The translations under genes and the position numbers were made by a program. From JAJXWB01 sp037044955 (GTDB lineage: Bacteria; Pseudomonadota; Alphaproteobacteria; Rhizobiales; Beijerinckiaceae), in assembly GCA_037044955.1 (NCBI GenBank), contig JBAOHX010000008.1:1-64000 (forward strand): a stretch of 64,000 nt of DNA, written 5' to 3'. Each line of letters starts with the position of its first letter. Within the stretch, counting starts at the first letter, position 1. Of the stretch, positions 54,077 to 63,939 are shown one piece after another. The notes under the pieces are model-generated. The model was not told the origin of the DNA, made no database searches, and worked only from the letters and a program-made list of their open reading frames with translations.

Positions 54077-54423
54077 TTTCGTCTTCCACAGGCCTTGTGA
54101 ATCGTCAGTGGACGATATGACAAGGCGTGACGCATGTCAGGGGCGGGTGTGGAAACAGATCATGGCCATGAACAATTCGGCGCCGGGCGCGGGCGGCTGG
54201 TGGCGAGAGGGCTTTTCCTCTTGCGGTTTCGTTCCATCGCCGACCCTGCGGACTACCGAAACAATGAATTGATATGACAGGTGTTTCTCTGTTATCACCG
54301 ATTTACACACTTCACCGTCATTTCCACTTCGTCGACCATAGTTTGTTAAGTGGTTGTGCACGTCCGAGAATGAGCCTAATCCGGCTTCAAACAGCGACAA
54401 AAAAGAGTCTCTAAAGGTCTTTT
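54077..54423. other. Probable chromosomal replication origin (oriC) between ppsR and hemE
   Basis: A 347-base gene-free, AT-richer gap at the hemE/DUF299 junction, the site of the origin in Caulobacter and Sinorhizobium. DnaA-box-like 9-mers (consensus TTATCCACA): TCTTCCACA at 54,082-54,090, GTTTCCACA on the minus strand at 54,148-54,156, ATTTACACA at 54,301-54,309, TTATCACCG at 54,292-54,300. GANTC sites at 54,099, 54,405 and just inside hemE (54,426). Flanking genes point away from it on both sides. Confidence 0.65.
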
Positions 54424-55470
54424 ATGAGTCCAGCCGGTCAACCTCGCCCCCGAAAGAAGATGCTTGCGGTCCTGGAGGGGGAGAGCTTTTCGGCTCCTCC
54501 GATCTGGCTGATGCGTCAGGCCGGCCGTTATCTCCCGGAATATCGGGAGGTACGAACGCGCGCCGGGTCGTTTCTGGATCTTTGTTTCAACCCGAAACTT
54601 GCCGCTGAAGTGACTTTGCAACCCATCCGCCGCTTCGGCTTTGATGCGGCGATCCTGTTCAGCGACATCTTGGTCATTCCGCATGCATTCGGTCAGAAGG
54701 TGTCGTTCGAGGAAGGTTTTGGTCCCCGCCTGGAGCCTGTGCTGACAGAAGGCACGATTCCCGACCTTCAATCTTTCGATCTCAATCGCCTGTCTGCGGT
54801 GCTGGAGGCTGTCGATCTCATCAAGGGGCTGCTGCCGCAGGAAACCACATTCATCGGCTTCTGCGGCTCTCCCTGGACCGTAGCAAGCTATATGATCGCG
54901 GGGGCTGGATCCCGCGATCTCGCCGCTGTTCGACTTTTCGCATTTCGCTTTCCGGAAGCGTTTTCCCGGCTGATGGATTCGCTTGTCTTTGCCTCGATCG
55001 AATATCTTGCGGCTCAGGCCCGTGCGGGCGTGGAGGTCGTGCAGATATTCGATTCCTGGGCCGGGCTTCTGCCGCAAGATCAATTCGAGGCGTGGTGCAT
55101 CGAGCCGACGGTTCGAATTGTCGAGGGACTTCGGAAGGCTGCGCCGGGGTTGAAGATCATCTGTTTTCCGAGGGAAGCCGGGTCGAAGCTGAAATCCTTC
55201 GCGACGTGCGTGAAAAGCGACGGTCTGGCCCTCGGGACGGCGGAGAATATTGGCGTTGTGAGAGAGCAGCTCGGTTCGGATGTCGCCTTGCAGGGCAATC
55301 TCGATCCGCTCGCCCTCGTGGCAGGCGGACAAGCGCTGGAAGACGGCGTTCGCGCGGTAAAAGAAGCGTTCCGGGGGGCGCCACATATATTCAATCTAGG
55401 GCACGGAATTTTACCCGAGACGCCAATCGCGCATGTAGAGCGGCTGGTTCAGTTGGTGCGCGAGGGTTGA
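54424..55470 (+). CDS. hemE: Uroporphyrinogen decarboxylase
   Basis: 348 aa. PPIWLMRQAGRYLPEYREVR is the N-terminal signature (PxWxMRQAGR), AAILFSDILVIPHAFG holds the catalytic Asp, and FCGSPWTVASYMI, QIFDSWAGLLPQ and FNLGHGILPETP are further family blocks. It converts uroporphyrinogen III to coproporphyrinogen III in heme synthesis. First gene right of the presumed origin. hemJ, often next in rhizobia, is absent; rho follows. Confidence 0.96.
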   Translation: MSPAGQPRPRKKMLAVLEGESFSAPPIWLMRQAGRYLPEYREVRTRAGSFLDLCFNPKLAAEVTLQPIRRFGFDAAILFSDILVIPHAFGQKVSFEEGFGPRLEPVLTEGTIPDLQSFDLNRLSAVLEAVDLIKGLLPQETTFIGFCGSPWTVASYMIAGAGSRDLAAVRLFAFRFPEAFSRLMDSLVFASIEYLAAQARAGVEVVQIFDSWAGLLPQDQFEAWCIEPTVRIVEGLRKAAPGLKIICFPREAGSKLKSFATCVKSDGLALGTAENIGVVREQLGSDVALQGNLDPLALVAGGQALEDGVRAVKEAFRGAPHIFNLGHGILPETPIAHVERLVQLVREG

Positions 55471-55633
55471 CGGCCAGGCGCTTGCAATCGACGGCGTTCG
55501 GATATATCAGTCGGTCCTCTCCTCAGACAGCTCGTTGAATTTCGCCGTGTGTTGATTCCGGCGGTTCCGTGCGTCCAGCGCACGCTCGAGCCCTCCAGTT
55601 CTCGATCCAAGATCGACCAAGGAAATCACCGCA

Positions 55634-56902
<1,269 letters not shown>

Positions 56903-56939
56903 CCGGGCGGCAATCCGGCGACGGGCCACAAATCTGGTC

Positions 56940-58244
56940 ATGGCGGATACGGATACGATCTTTGCGCTTGCAACTCCGCCAGGACGTTCCGCGCTGGCGG
57001 TTTTTCGCATTTCAGGCCGCCGCGCGGGCGAGACGCTCGACGCGCTTACGCGTCGCAATCGCCCCGAGCCGCGCGTTGCAACCCTGCGTTCCATCTTTCA
57101 TCCCGGGAGTGGTGAGAAGATAGACGAAATCGTTGCGACGTTCTTTCGCGGTCCGGCGAGCTTTACCGGCGACGACCTTGTTGAACTAAGCGTCCACGGC
57201 AGCCGTGGCGTAATCGCCGCGGTGACTTCTGCCCTTCTGGCGATGAAGGAAGTCAGGTCGGCCGAGCCGGGCGAGTTCACGCGCCGTGCGTATCTGGCGG
57301 GAAAATTCGACCTGGATCAGGCTGAAGCGATCGCCGATCTGATCGATTCGGACACGGAATTCCAAAGACGACAAGCCATGCGGCTTCTCGGGGGCGATTT
57401 GGGCCGGACCGCGGAGGGATGGCGGAGCCGCTTGCTCGACATCGCCGGGGAACTGGAAAGCGCGCTGGATTTCAGCGACGAAGGCGATGTTCAGGAAGCC
57501 GACAACGAGAATCTGGCCCGAAAGGCGCGAATCTTGCGGGAGGAGATCAGCCGCGCAATTGCTGCGAGCGGCAGATCATTGGCGCTACGCGAGGGCTTTA
57601 CCGTGGTTATCGCGGGTCCGCCCAATGTCGGCAAGTCGACCTTGTTCAACAAGCTCGCGGGAAGCGAGCTTGCCATCGTAACTGAATTTGCCGGGACGAC
57701 GCGCGATCTCCTCAAAGTCGAGCTCGACCTCGATGGGGTGCCGGTGACGATTATCGATAGCGCGGGCGTGCGCGTTTCGGACGACCCAATAGAGCAGATT
57801 GGGATCGAGCGGGCCAAGGCGGCGGCGGCTTCGGCCGACCTGGTTCTGTGGCTGCATACCGAAGGGATCGGCGGCGATGACGATGACGCGGACTTAGCGG
57901 TCTGGTCCAAGGCGGACCTGTTTCCCGCGCCCGGGGGCGCTCTTGCTGTTTCCTCAAATGATTCGGATTCGATATCACACCTCGTTTCGGTCATTCGCGA
58001 ACGCGCTCTATCGGTTGTCGGCGATGGGTCGGAGGGCTTGCTTGCACGTTCCCGTCATCTCGAGGCGCTCCGAAACTGCCTGGACGGCCTGGAGCGGTTC
58101 GAGGCCTTGAGCCGGTCGAACCAATTGGAGCTTGCCGCAGAGGAATGCCGATATGTGAATTCTTGTCTGGGGCGGCTTTCCGGGTCATATGAGGCGGAGG
58201 ACGTCCTTGGGGCGATTTTCACGCGATTCTGTATCGGGAAGTGA
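56940..58244 (+). CDS. mnmE: tRNA modification GTPase MnmE
   Basis: 434 aa. The N-terminal tetrahydrofolate domain has IFALATPPGRSALAVFRIS and FTGDDLVELSVHGSRGV with GEFTRRAYLAGKFDLDQAEA. G domain: VIAGPPNVGKSTLFNKLAG (G1), AGTTRDLL (G2), DSAG (G3); the G4 spot reads WSKADL where NKxD is usual. The tail ends FCIGK, the catalytic Cys motif. With MnmG it makes cmnm5U34 in tRNAs. The stop abuts the mnmG start, inside a parS site region. Confidence 0.95.
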   Translation: MADTDTIFALATPPGRSALAVFRISGRRAGETLDALTRRNRPEPRVATLRSIFHPGSGEKIDEIVATFFRGPASFTGDDLVELSVHGSRGVIAAVTSALLAMKEVRSAEPGEFTRRAYLAGKFDLDQAEAIADLIDSDTEFQRRQAMRLLGGDLGRTAEGWRSRLLDIAGELESALDFSDEGDVQEADNENLARKARILREEISRAIAASGRSLALREGFTVVIAGPPNVGKSTLFNKLAGSELAIVTEFAGTTRDLLKVELDLDGVPVTIIDSAGVRVSDDPIEQIGIERAKAAAASADLVLWLHTEGIGGDDDDADLAVWSKADLFPAPGGALAVSSNDSDSISHLVSVIRERALSVVGDGSEGLLARSRHLEALRNCLDGLERFEALSRSNQLELAAEECRYVNSCLGRLSGSYEAEDVLGAIFTRFCIGK

Positions 58245-60131
58245 GTGTTTCACGTGAAACACGATTCGCACGCGAAAAGATTTGACGTCATCGTCCTCGG
58301 TGGAGGACATGCAGGTTGCGAGGCCGCCGCGGCCGCCGCCCGCCTGGGCGCACAGACGGCTTTGGTCACCAAGGCTTTTTCCGATCTTGGCGTGATGTCT
58401 TGCAACCCGGCGATCGGCGGGCTGGGCAAAGGCCAGATCGTGAGGGAAATCGATGCTCTCGACGGGTTGATGGGCCGCATGGCCGACCGAGCCGGCATCC
58501 AGTTCAGAATATTGAATCGATCCCGAGGGCCGGCGGCCCGGGGCCCGCGGGCCCAAATCGACCGTCACCTGTACAGCCGCGCGATGCAGCAGGAGCTGGC
58601 GGCTTACGAAAATCTTTCTCTCGTCGAAGGCATGGCGACCTCGTTAGAAATTCGCGATGGGCGGGCGACGGGGCTCATCCTATCCACTGGCGATGCACTG
58701 GCCGCTGGCGCGGTTGTCCTTACCGCCGGAACTTTCTTGCGCGGCGTCATTCACGTCGGCCGAAAGCGCGTTCCAGCAGGACGGGTCAATGAGGCGCCGG
58801 CAGATTTGTTGGGGCGTTGTCTCGAGGCTTTGGGGCTTCCGGTCGGACGGCTCAAGACCGGAACTCCGGCCCGGCTTCTTGCTGGAAGCATAGATTGGGC
58901 TTCGCTTGACAGGCAGCCCGGCGATTCGGAACCGGAAGCGTTTTCTTTTCTCTCCAAAGGCGTCAATGGCCCGCAGATCGAGTGCCATATCACCCGAACG
59001 ACTTTGGCCACCCACCAGGCCGTCAGGGAGGCCATGGGCGATTCGCCGCTCTATACCGGCGCCATCGTGGGGCAGGGGCCGCGATATTGCCCATCGATCG
59101 AGGACAAGGTCGCGCGCTTCGGCGACCGTGACGGACATCAGATTTTCCTCGAGCCGGAGGGGTATGACACGGATCTTGTCTATCCGAATGGAATATCCAC
59201 GAGCCTGTCCGAATCGGCGCAGGAACGATTCATCCGGACAATACCCGGGCTTGAACGCGCCGCGATCGCCAGGCATGGCTATGCCATCGAATATGATTAT
59301 TTCGATCCGCGCCATTTGTTCCCGACGCTCGAGAGCAAGAGAATCGACAGACTCTTCATGGCCGGGCAGATAAACGGCACGACTGGCTACGAGGAGGCCG
59401 CCGGGCAGGGCATCTTGGCGGGACTGAACGCGGCGCGCAGAGCATCCGGCGCGGAGCCGGTCATTGTGAAGCGAAGCGATGGCTTCATCGGCGTGATGGT
59501 GGACGACCTGACCAGCCGTGGCGTTACCGAGCCGTACCGAATGTTCACATCGAGGTCCGAGTTCCGTTTGAGCCTGCGTGCTGACAACGCCGATTTGCGC
59601 CTCACGCCGGTCGGGGACGTCCTGGGATGTATCGGGCGGGAGCGGTCCGCGGCTTTTCATCTGCGTAGGCGAGAAGTGACGGATTTAACCCGTCTCATGT
59701 CGGAACTTGCCGCAACGCCTCAGGTGGCGAATGAGGCGGGGATGACGGTCAATGCGGACGGAAACCGCAGGAGTGCGCTTGAATTGCTGGCGCGCCCCGA
59801 CGTTGGCTTCGGCAGCCTGGAGCGATTGTGGCCGGAACTTCGGGAGTTCTCGGCGGGCGCGCGCCTTCAGGTGGAAACAGACGCAAAATATTCGGTCTAT
59901 CTCGGACGACAGGAAGCCGCCGTCGCCGACTATTCGGCGCGGCTGGAGGCGCGGCTTCCGGCCGATCTCGATTATGGCTTGTTGCCGGGGCTATCCAATG
60001 AGATCAAAAACCGGCTCAGTGCTGCAAGGCCGGCATCTCTGGAGCACGCCTATCGCGTGGAGGGTATGACGCCCGCCGCGATGACGTTGCTGGCCGCATA
60101 TGCCCGGCGCGTAGAAAATGCCGGCGCATGA
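58245..60131 (+). CDS. mnmG: tRNA uridine 5-carboxymethylaminomethyl modification enzyme MnmG
   Basis: 628 aa. FDVIVLGGGHAGCEAAAAAA is the FAD site; MSCNPAIGGLGKGQIVREID, AGTFLRGVIHVG, TGTPARL and GQINGTTGYEEAAGQGILAG are MnmG blocks. GTG 58,245 directly follows the mnmE stop, giving the N-terminus MFHVKHDSHAKRFD. The first six codons are the parS palindrome, so GTG 58,254 is an equally good start. Partner of MnmE. The stop overlaps rsmG (ATGA). Confidence 0.95.
   Translation: MFHVKHDSHAKRFDVIVLGGGHAGCEAAAAAARLGAQTALVTKAFSDLGVMSCNPAIGGLGKGQIVREIDALDGLMGRMADRAGIQFRILNRSRGPAARGPRAQIDRHLYSRAMQQELAAYENLSLVEGMATSLEIRDGRATGLILSTGDALAAGAVVLTAGTFLRGVIHVGRKRVPAGRVNEAPADLLGRCLEALGLPVGRLKTGTPARLLAGSIDWASLDRQPGDSEPEAFSFLSKGVNGPQIECHITRTTLATHQAVREAMGDSPLYTGAIVGQGPRYCPSIEDKVARFGDRDGHQIFLEPEGYDTDLVYPNGISTSLSESAQERFIRTIPGLERAAIARHGYAIEYDYFDPRHLFPTLESKRIDRLFMAGQINGTTGYEEAAGQGILAGLNAARRASGAEPVIVKRSDGFIGVMVDDLTSRGVTEPYRMFTSRSEFRLSLRADNADLRLTPVGDVLGCIGRERSAAFHLRRREVTDLTRLMSELAATPQVANEAGMTVNADGNRRSALELLARPDVGFGSLERLWPELREFSAGARLQVETDAKYSVYLGRQEAAVADYSARLEARLPADLDYGLLPGLSNEIKNRLSAARPASLEHAYRVEGMTPAAMTLLAAYARRVENAGA
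58246..58261. promoter_or_regulatory. parS: parS site, perfect (TGTTTCACGTGAAACA)
   Basis: A perfect 16-base palindrome identical to the parS consensus bound by ParB/Spo0J. It overlaps the mnmG start codon and lies about 4 kb right of the presumed origin and 2.5 kb left of parA-parB. Confidence 0.92.
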
Positions 60132-60742
60132 ATGCCGATCGCGACAGGGCGCTGGCCATAGCGCCGGAACTTCGCGATATCGCGCCCCAACTGGCGCGGT
60201 ACGAGCAGCTACTTCGTCGATGGCAGCAAAAAATCAATCTCGTAGGATCGTCCACCCTCGACGCCGTCTGGACGCGCCATTTCGCTGATTCGGCGCAGCT
60301 TTCCAGTTTTGCCGACTTGAGCGGGCAATGGGTCGATTTGGGGTCCGGCGCGGGCCTCCCCGGATTGGTCCTTTCCCAGCTTCAGCGTTTTCGTGGCGTA
60401 GGCGAAATGCATCTCATCGAATCTGATTCGCGAAAGGCAGCCTTTCTGCGAGAAGTTTCACGTGAAACAGGGGCCAATGCCATCGTTCACAACGCGCGAT
60501 GTGAAGATGTCCTGGCGGACTTGAAACCGACGGTGTTAGTGTCGCGCGCGATGGCGGACATAGCCACGCTTGTGCGCTATGCGCGGCCTTTTGTGGAAAA
60601 CGGGGCGGTGGGGCTCTTTCTGAAGGGTCGAGATGTAGGGGCTGAATTGACCGCCGCCTCTATACCTAGTAATTTTTCGGTAGTGCTCGCCCCTAGTAAG
60701 GTTGATCCGAACGGCGCGATTGTCCAGGTCAGATCAATCTGA
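60128..60742 (+). CDS. rsmG: 16S rRNA (guanine(527)-N(7))-methyltransferase RsmG
   Basis: 204 aa. YEQLLRRWQQKINLVGSSTL then TRHFADSAQL, the SAM site WVDLGSGAGLPGLVL, LIESDSRKAAFLREV and VLVSRAMADIATLV. It makes m7G527 in 16S rRNA; its loss gives low-level streptomycin resistance. Codons for VSRET coincide with a second parS site (60,454-60,469). ATGA overlap with mnmG; parA follows. Confidence 0.95.
   Translation: MNADRDRALAIAPELRDIAPQLARYEQLLRRWQQKINLVGSSTLDAVWTRHFADSAQLSSFADLSGQWVDLGSGAGLPGLVLSQLQRFRGVGEMHLIESDSRKAAFLREVSRETGANAIVHNARCEDVLADLKPTVLVSRAMADIATLVRYARPFVENGAVGLFLKGRDVGAELTAASIPSNFSVVLAPSKVDPNGAIVQVRSI
60454..60469. promoter_or_regulatory. parS: parS site, one mismatch (AGTTTCACGTGAAACA)
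   Basis: Fifteen of sixteen bases match the parS consensus, with the inner 14-base palindrome intact. It lies inside rsmG, about 2.2 kb from the first parS. Confidence 0.88.
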
Positions 60743-60766
60743 CCGCTGCGTGGTGGAGGTTGCGCT

Positions 60767-61565
60767 ATGCGCGTTCTGGCTCTCGCTAATCAGAAGGGCG
60801 GGGTTGGCAAAACCACGACGGCCATCAATTTGGGGACCGCGCTCGCGGCGATCGGCGAAAAGGTTCTGATCGTCGATCTCGACCCTCAGGGCAACGCGTC
60901 GACCGGCTTGGGAATTGATCGCCAGAACCGGGCGATATCAACCTACGATGTGCTGACCGGCGAGAAGCGGTTGGTCGAGGCGGTCGTGCCGACGGCGGTT
61001 CCAAGGCTTTGGATTGCGCCCTCCACGCTCGATCTGCTCGGCGTGGAACTGGAAATCGCCAACAGCGGGGACCGTACGTTTCGAATCCGAAAGGCTCTTT
61101 CCGACCTCGCGAGGTGCGAAGTCGAGCCAGGCGTCGGAATAACATACGTCCTGATCGATTGTCCGCCGTCTCTGAATCTCCTGACGATCAATGCGCTTAG
61201 CGGCGGCCGACAGCGTCGTTGTGCCGCTGCAGTGCGAGTTTTTCGCGTTGGAAGGCCTTTCGCAGCTCCTGTCGACCGTCGAGCAGGTCAAGCGATCGCT
61301 CAATCCAAATCTCTCGATACATGGAATCGTTTTGACCATGTTCGATCCGCGCAACAAGCTCGCCACCCAGGTAGTCGCCGACGTGCGCGGCCATATGGGC
61401 GAAAAGGTCTACGATACGGTGATCCCGCGGAACGTGCGTGTTTCGGAGGCGCCGTCATATGGAAAGCCCGCGTTGCTCTACGATCTGCGCTGCGCGGGAA
61501 GCCAAGCCTACCTGAAGCTGGCATCTGAAATCATCCAGAGGGAACGGCGCATTCGTGCGGCCTGA
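60767..61565 (+). CDS. parA: Chromosome-partitioning ATPase ParA (one frameshift)
   Basis: 265 aa after removing one A near 61,198 (INALAAADSVVVPLQ). The deviant Walker A LANQKGGVGKTTTAINLGTA, Walker A' VLIVDLDPQGNASTGLG and Walker B VLIDCPPSLNLLT lie in the first frame. The second frame has CEFFALEGLSQLLSTVEQVK and VIPRNVRVSEAPSYGKPALL. ParA gradients pull ParB-parS complexes to the pole after replication. As read, the first frame stops only at 61,528, giving a garbled C-terminus. GGTGGAGG precedes ATG 60,767. Confidence 0.94.
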
Positions 61566-61581
61566 AGTCCGGGAGTAAGAC

Positions 61582-62460
61582 ATGGCCGAAGAAGCACGTC
61601 GTCTGGGGCGGGGCCTTGCCGCCCTGATCGGCTCGTCACAGGACGAGACGCAGATCGGCGCATCGCAGAAGCCCGGGCAACGGAAGGCGCCGGTCGAGTT
61701 CCTGCGCCCGAATCCGCGCAATCCCCGCAAGGATTTTGTCGCCGCCGACCTGGATGAGCTTGCCGCGTCCATTCGCGAAAAAGGCATTTTGCAGCCGATC
61801 GTCGTTCGCGCAGCCGCCGAGGGCGCCGATCTGTACGAGATCATCGCCGGCGAACGCCGTTGGCGAGCCGCGCAGCGCGCAGGCCTGCACGATGTGCCGA
61901 TAACGCTCGTCGTCGCCGACGATCGTGAAGCGCTCGAGCTCGCCATCATCGAAAACGTCCAGCGCGCCGATCTCAATCCGCTGGAAGAGGCGCAGGGCTA
62001 TGAAAGGCTCATCGCGGAACATGGCTACAGCCACGGCGACATAGCCAAGGTGATCGGCAAGAGTCGCAGTCATGTCGCCAACATGACCCGTCTGGTGAAG
62101 CTGCCCGAAAAGACAAAGCAAATGCTCGCCGACGGTCGCATCAGCGCCGGGCATGCGCGCGCCTTGCTCGCTGTCGCAGAGCCGGACGCCGTAGCGGCTA
62201 ATATCGTGGAGCGCGGGCTGACCGTGCGCGACGTCGAGCGCATTGCGCAACAGCAGGCCGAGCCAGCCGCTCCGCAAGCCGCCAGGAAACCTCATCCCGC
62301 CGCGAACGACGACGCGGATTCACGCGCTGTCGCCAAGAAACTTGCCGATGCGCTCGGGCTGGACGTGCGGTTGAGGTCGAGCGGGGAGAGCGGCGAGATC
62401 GTGATCCGATACAGCACGCTCGATCAACTCGACGCACTCTGCGGCAAGCTGACGTCCTAA
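61582..62460 (+). CDS. parB: Chromosome-partitioning protein ParB
   Basis: 292 aa. LGRGLAALIGSSQDE is the N-terminal ParA-contact motif. ELAASIREKGILQPIVVR and YEIIAGERRWRAAQRAGLHD (CTP-binding clamp region, GERRxRA) follow, then the HTH YSHGDIAKVIGKSRSHVANM that binds parS. The C-terminus (IVIRYSTLDQLDALCGKL) dimerises. It loads on the two parS sites upstream and slides as a CTP-dependent clamp. Sixteen bases after parA. Confidence 0.95.
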   Translation: MAEEARRLGRGLAALIGSSQDETQIGASQKPGQRKAPVEFLRPNPRNPRKDFVAADLDELAASIREKGILQPIVVRAAAEGADLYEIIAGERRWRAAQRAGLHDVPITLVVADDREALELAIIENVQRADLNPLEEAQGYERLIAEHGYSHGDIAKVIGKSRSHVANMTRLVKLPEKTKQMLADGRISAGHARALLAVAEPDAVAANIVERGLTVRDVERIAQQQAEPAAPQAARKPHPAANDDADSRAVAKKLADALGLDVRLRSSGESGEIVIRYSTLDQLDALCGKLTS

Positions 62461-62461
62461 C

Positions 62462-63424
62462 TCAGCGTCTGCGTGGTCGAGCAGCATTCGCCAGCGAGAT
62501 CAACGCGCGTTCGGCCAAGAGAGCGGAGTTGGGCCCGTCAGAACGGGTTTGCAGCACCGCGGCTTGCAGCCCCAGCGCGATGCCGCGCAGGTCGCCGGCA
62601 TTGAGATGCTGCGCGATCCCGTCCGCGCGTCCACGCCATTGATTGGCCTTGGCGCGATAGAGATTGAGCGCCAGGCGAGATGCTGCGCCCAAGGCGGCGC
62701 TTGGATCCGTCCCCGTCGATTGCAGCCGATCGAGGGCTGCGACCAGATGGGCCAGATCGCCGGACACGGCAGCGCTTGCGATTTCGTCCGCCAGAATTGA
62801 GGAGCCGTCCGCAACGACGTTTCTTACGTCATCGATCGTCGCTTTGTTCGATGCGCCGATCAACAGCGAAAGCTTTTCGATCTCGGTGCGCGCCGAAGCG
62901 CGGTCCTCGCCCAATAAGCCAATCAGCAATTCGATCACGCCATCTTCGAATCCGATCCCGGCGCGCAAGAATTCCGATTGCACGAACGAATGAAAATCTC
63001 CGGCCGCCTCGGCCCCGCAAGCAACCGCCAAGAGCTGGCTGGCTATATTTGCGCCGAGGCGCGAAATCTCCAACTCATCGGTGTCGACGACAAGCGTCCA
63101 ATCGCCGGGCGGGCAGTTGAACGCCTGTTCGATCACGCGCTCGGCCTGTCTGGTCGTCGCACTCGTCCGTATCAGACGGGAGCCGCCGAACATGGATATG
63201 GCGCCAAGTTCATCGGGGAGCCGGGCAGGATCGGAATCCAGTAAACCGCTGTCGAGCTGGACGAGACGGAAGGGGTCATCCGAATTGACGCCAACGGATT
63301 TTCGAATGGCGCGAAAGAGATCCGATTTTATCTCATCGTTGTCGCCATGAAGGACGACGACGCGAATTCCGCGAAGCCTCTCGTCGAGCGACTTTTCGAA
63401 CTCACGGGCCGAAACGGCGGCCAT
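62462..63424 (-). CDS. holA: DNA polymerase III delta subunit
   Basis: 320 aa. VVVLHGDNDEIKSDLFRAIR, FGGSRLIRTSATTRQAERVI and FVQSEFLRAGIGFEDGVIEL fit HolA; LLGEDRASARTEIEKLSLLIG is the helix after the AAA+ core. No Walker A is expected in delta. It opens the sliding clamp in the loader complex. The ATG overlaps the lptE stop (TGATG). Convergent with parB, one base between stops. Confidence 0.93.
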   Translation of the reverse strand: MAAVSAREFEKSLDERLRGIRVVVLHGDNDEIKSDLFRAIRKSVGVNSDDPFRLVQLDSGLLDSDPARLPDELGAISMFGGSRLIRTSATTRQAERVIEQAFNCPPGDWTLVVDTDELEISRLGANIASQLLAVACGAEAAGDFHSFVQSEFLRAGIGFEDGVIELLIGLLGEDRASARTEIEKLSLLIGASNKATIDDVRNVVADGSSILADEIASAAVSGDLAHLVAALDRLQSTGTDPSAALGAASRLALNLYRAKANQWRGRADGIAQHLNAGDLRGIALGLQAAVLQTRSDGPNSALLAERALISLANAARPRRR

Positions 63425-63939
63425 CAGTTACGAGAGGCCATACGCGCGGCTATCTGCGTCCGGATTTGTTCGGCGATCGCCTTGGCGTCCCTGACTTCCG
63501 CGTCGCGCGCCGCACGCACATTGGAAATGCGCTGACTGAAACGGTCGTAGCCGGCGACGCTGAACGCCACGCCCCGCATGAGGGGCTCCGCCTTGCCCAG
63601 CGCGTAAAGCTCGAAACTCGCGTCTCCGACCACGGTCGCGGCGGTCGCTCGCGATGTAACGGTGTCGACCACCGGCGCCTGCACCTTCTGCTTCAGCGTT
63701 ACGACCAGTCGATATTTCGGCGGCACTTCGAGACCCGTGCCATTGAAGGCAAAGGCCAATTCCTTCTCGACATAGTGACCGAAGCGGTCAGGTATCGGCT
63801 CTATCTTGATCGCCTGCAGTTCGCTCTCGAGACCGCCAGGCCCCAATGTTCCGTAAAGCGGCTGAATGCATCCGGCGAGCGCAAACGCGAGCGGCGCCAC
63901 CAGGCCCAGGCGGCGCATACGGTCGCTAAATGACGACAT
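63424..63939 (-). CDS. lptE: LPS-assembly lipoprotein LptE
   Basis: 171 aa. A lipoprotein signal (residues 1-23) ends in the lipobox ALAGC with Cys 24, then IQPLYGTLGPG, the usual xPLYG start of alphaproteobacterial LptE. Middle segments KYRLVVTLKQKV and AEPLMRGVAFSVAGYDRFSQ are typical. LptE plugs the LptD barrel that delivers LPS to the outer surface. The start overlaps the leuS stop by 14 bases; the leuS-lptE-holA order is conserved. Confidence 0.92.
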   Translation of the reverse strand: MSSFSDRMRRLGLVAPLAFALAGCIQPLYGTLGPGGLESELQAIKIEPIPDRFGHYVEKELAFAFNGTGLEVPPKYRLVVTLKQKVQAPVVDTVTSRATAATVVGDASFELYALGKAEPLMRGVAFSVAGYDRFSQRISNVRAARDAEVRDAKAIAEQIRTQIAARMASRN

